A stretch of DNA of 5,068 nucleotides. Origin: Hyphomicrobiales bacterium. GTDB taxonomy: Bacteria; Pseudomonadota; Alphaproteobacteria; Rhizobiales; Xanthobacteraceae. The position numbers and the translations under genes are program-made. Within the stretch, counting starts at the first letter, position 1; every line of letters starts with the position of its first letter. Under the pieces are notes generated by a model. That model did no database searches and was not told the DNA's origin. It worked only from the letters and a program-made list of their open reading frames with translations. The stretch lies in the NCBI GenBank assembly GCA_021730825.1, contig JAKFYO010000236.1, positions 1 through 5,068 of the forward strand. Reading direction: 5' to 3'. This document shows, in pieces, positions 4,609 to 5,068 of the stretch.

Positions 4609-5068
4609 GTGCCGCCGACCGCAATGCCGCGCTGCTTATCGCCTCGCTCTTTGCGGCGGTGATGGGGTCGATCCTGATCGTCGACCCCGGTGCTTTGCCG
4701 GTGTTGATCGCATTGCCGGCAGTGACGCTTATGGGAATTCTCGTGTGGGGAATTCTGCGCGGGCATCGGCTCTCCACGCTGATGCATCTCTTCGTCGCCG
4801 TGTTTCTGATGCAGGCCGTGTTTCGTATTCGCGGTTATCAGGACAAGGACGTAGACTTTCAGGTCATCCTGAAGATTGTCGTTTGGGCGACGGTCGCGGG
4901 TGTCGCGGTGTTACACGCGAGGCGCTGGCTCGAGAGCATGCTGACGCCGTTCAACCTGCCTTGCATACTATTTCTGATCTGGCTGTTTGTGACGGCGCTG
5001 GTATCGCCGAACCCGACCTATACGCTGGTTTCCGCCTTTACCGTGTTCGCCTGTGTTATTTTCTGTGC
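4605..5068 (+). CDS. Wzy/O-antigen ligase-like polysaccharide polymerase (partial, N-terminal 154 residues)
   Basis: The frame opens at ATG 4605, overlapping the flippase stop by 4 bases, and stays open to the right edge, so the C-terminal part is missing. The visible 154 residues are strongly hydrophobic, with about six helices near 8-26, 32-52, 56-73, 88-104, 115-133 and 137-154. Between helices three and four lies RIRGYQDKDVDFQVILK (74-90), and after helix five comes ALVSPNPTYTLVSAF (131-145), a pattern I associate with alphaproteobacterial O-antigen ligase/polymerase (Wzy_C, WaaL-like) proteins. The large periplasmic loop and its conserved residues, which would decide between Wzy polymerase and WaaL ligase, are beyond the edge. 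Inferred role: polymerising or ligating the units flipped by the preceding Wzx-like protein, at the periplasmic face of the inner membrane. Family confidence is good; the exact activity is open. Confidence 0.72.
   Translation, partial: MSAADRNAALLIASLFAAVMGSILIVDPGALPVLIALPAVTLMGILVWGILRGHRLSTLMHLFVAVFLMQAVFRIRGYQDKDVDFQVILKIVVWATVAGVAVLHARRWLESMLTPFNLPCILFLIWLFVTALVSPNPTYTLVSAFTVFACVIFC

Noticed and set aside
4503..4787. Minus-strand frames over the flippase/polymerase junction
   Set aside because: The plus strand has two hydrophobic membrane proteins joined by ATGA; the antisense products are His/Arg-rich without domains.
1..5068. tRNA, rRNA, CRISPR array, insertion sequence or phage genes
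   Set aside because: No cloverleaf-like sequence, regularly spaced repeat array, transposase motif or terminal inverted repeats were found on either strand by reading.

Overview
The window reads as chromosomal DNA of a GC-rich alphaproteobacterium, most likely a member of the Hyphomicrobiales (Bradyrhizobium/Afipia/Rhodopseudomonas/Xanthobacteraceae type). This rests on codon use, on the regulator and transporter type at the left edge, and on the style of the polysaccharide proteins. The assignment is an inference from protein style, not from a database match.

Layout. Left block (1-1026): a divergent pair. At the very edge, on the minus strand, lie the first 17 codons of what looks like the permease of a tungstate/molybdate-type ABC transporter. 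Facing away from it is a complete one-component regulator, in which an excisionase/MerR-type helix-turn-helix is fused to a PBP_like (ModA/TupA-related) oxyanion-binding-type domain. The short region between them carries a perfect 9-bp inverted repeat, several ATGCA motifs and a perfect TATAAT box on the minus strand, so it is a good candidate operator/promoter region. Middle (1027-1157): a convergent intergenic gap with several inverted repeats that may end transcription from both sides.

Right block (1158-5068): a polysaccharide locus. A secreted GH5 glycoside hydrolase is on the minus strand. Divergent from it is a tightly packed plus-strand operon of a zinc-ribbon SAM-dependent methyltransferase, a Wzx-like (MOP superfamily) flippase, and the N-terminal part of a Wzy/O-antigen-ligase-like polymerase that runs off the right edge. 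The simplest model is Wzx/Wzy-dependent export of a surface or exopolysaccharide: the methyltransferase may decorate the repeat unit or its precursor, Wzx flips the lipid-linked unit, the Wzy-like protein polymerises or ligates it, and the GH5 enzyme trims or cleaves a beta-glycan outside the inner membrane.

No tRNA, rRNA, CRISPR array, insertion sequence or phage gene was seen, and no stretch longer than 300 bases lacks a gene. Nothing in the window clearly represents a wholly new system. The points most worth a second look are the fused sensor-regulator with its inverted repeat, the methyltransferase with an atypical SAM motif I plus a zinc ribbon, and the GH5 enzyme embedded in a Wzx/Wzy locus.
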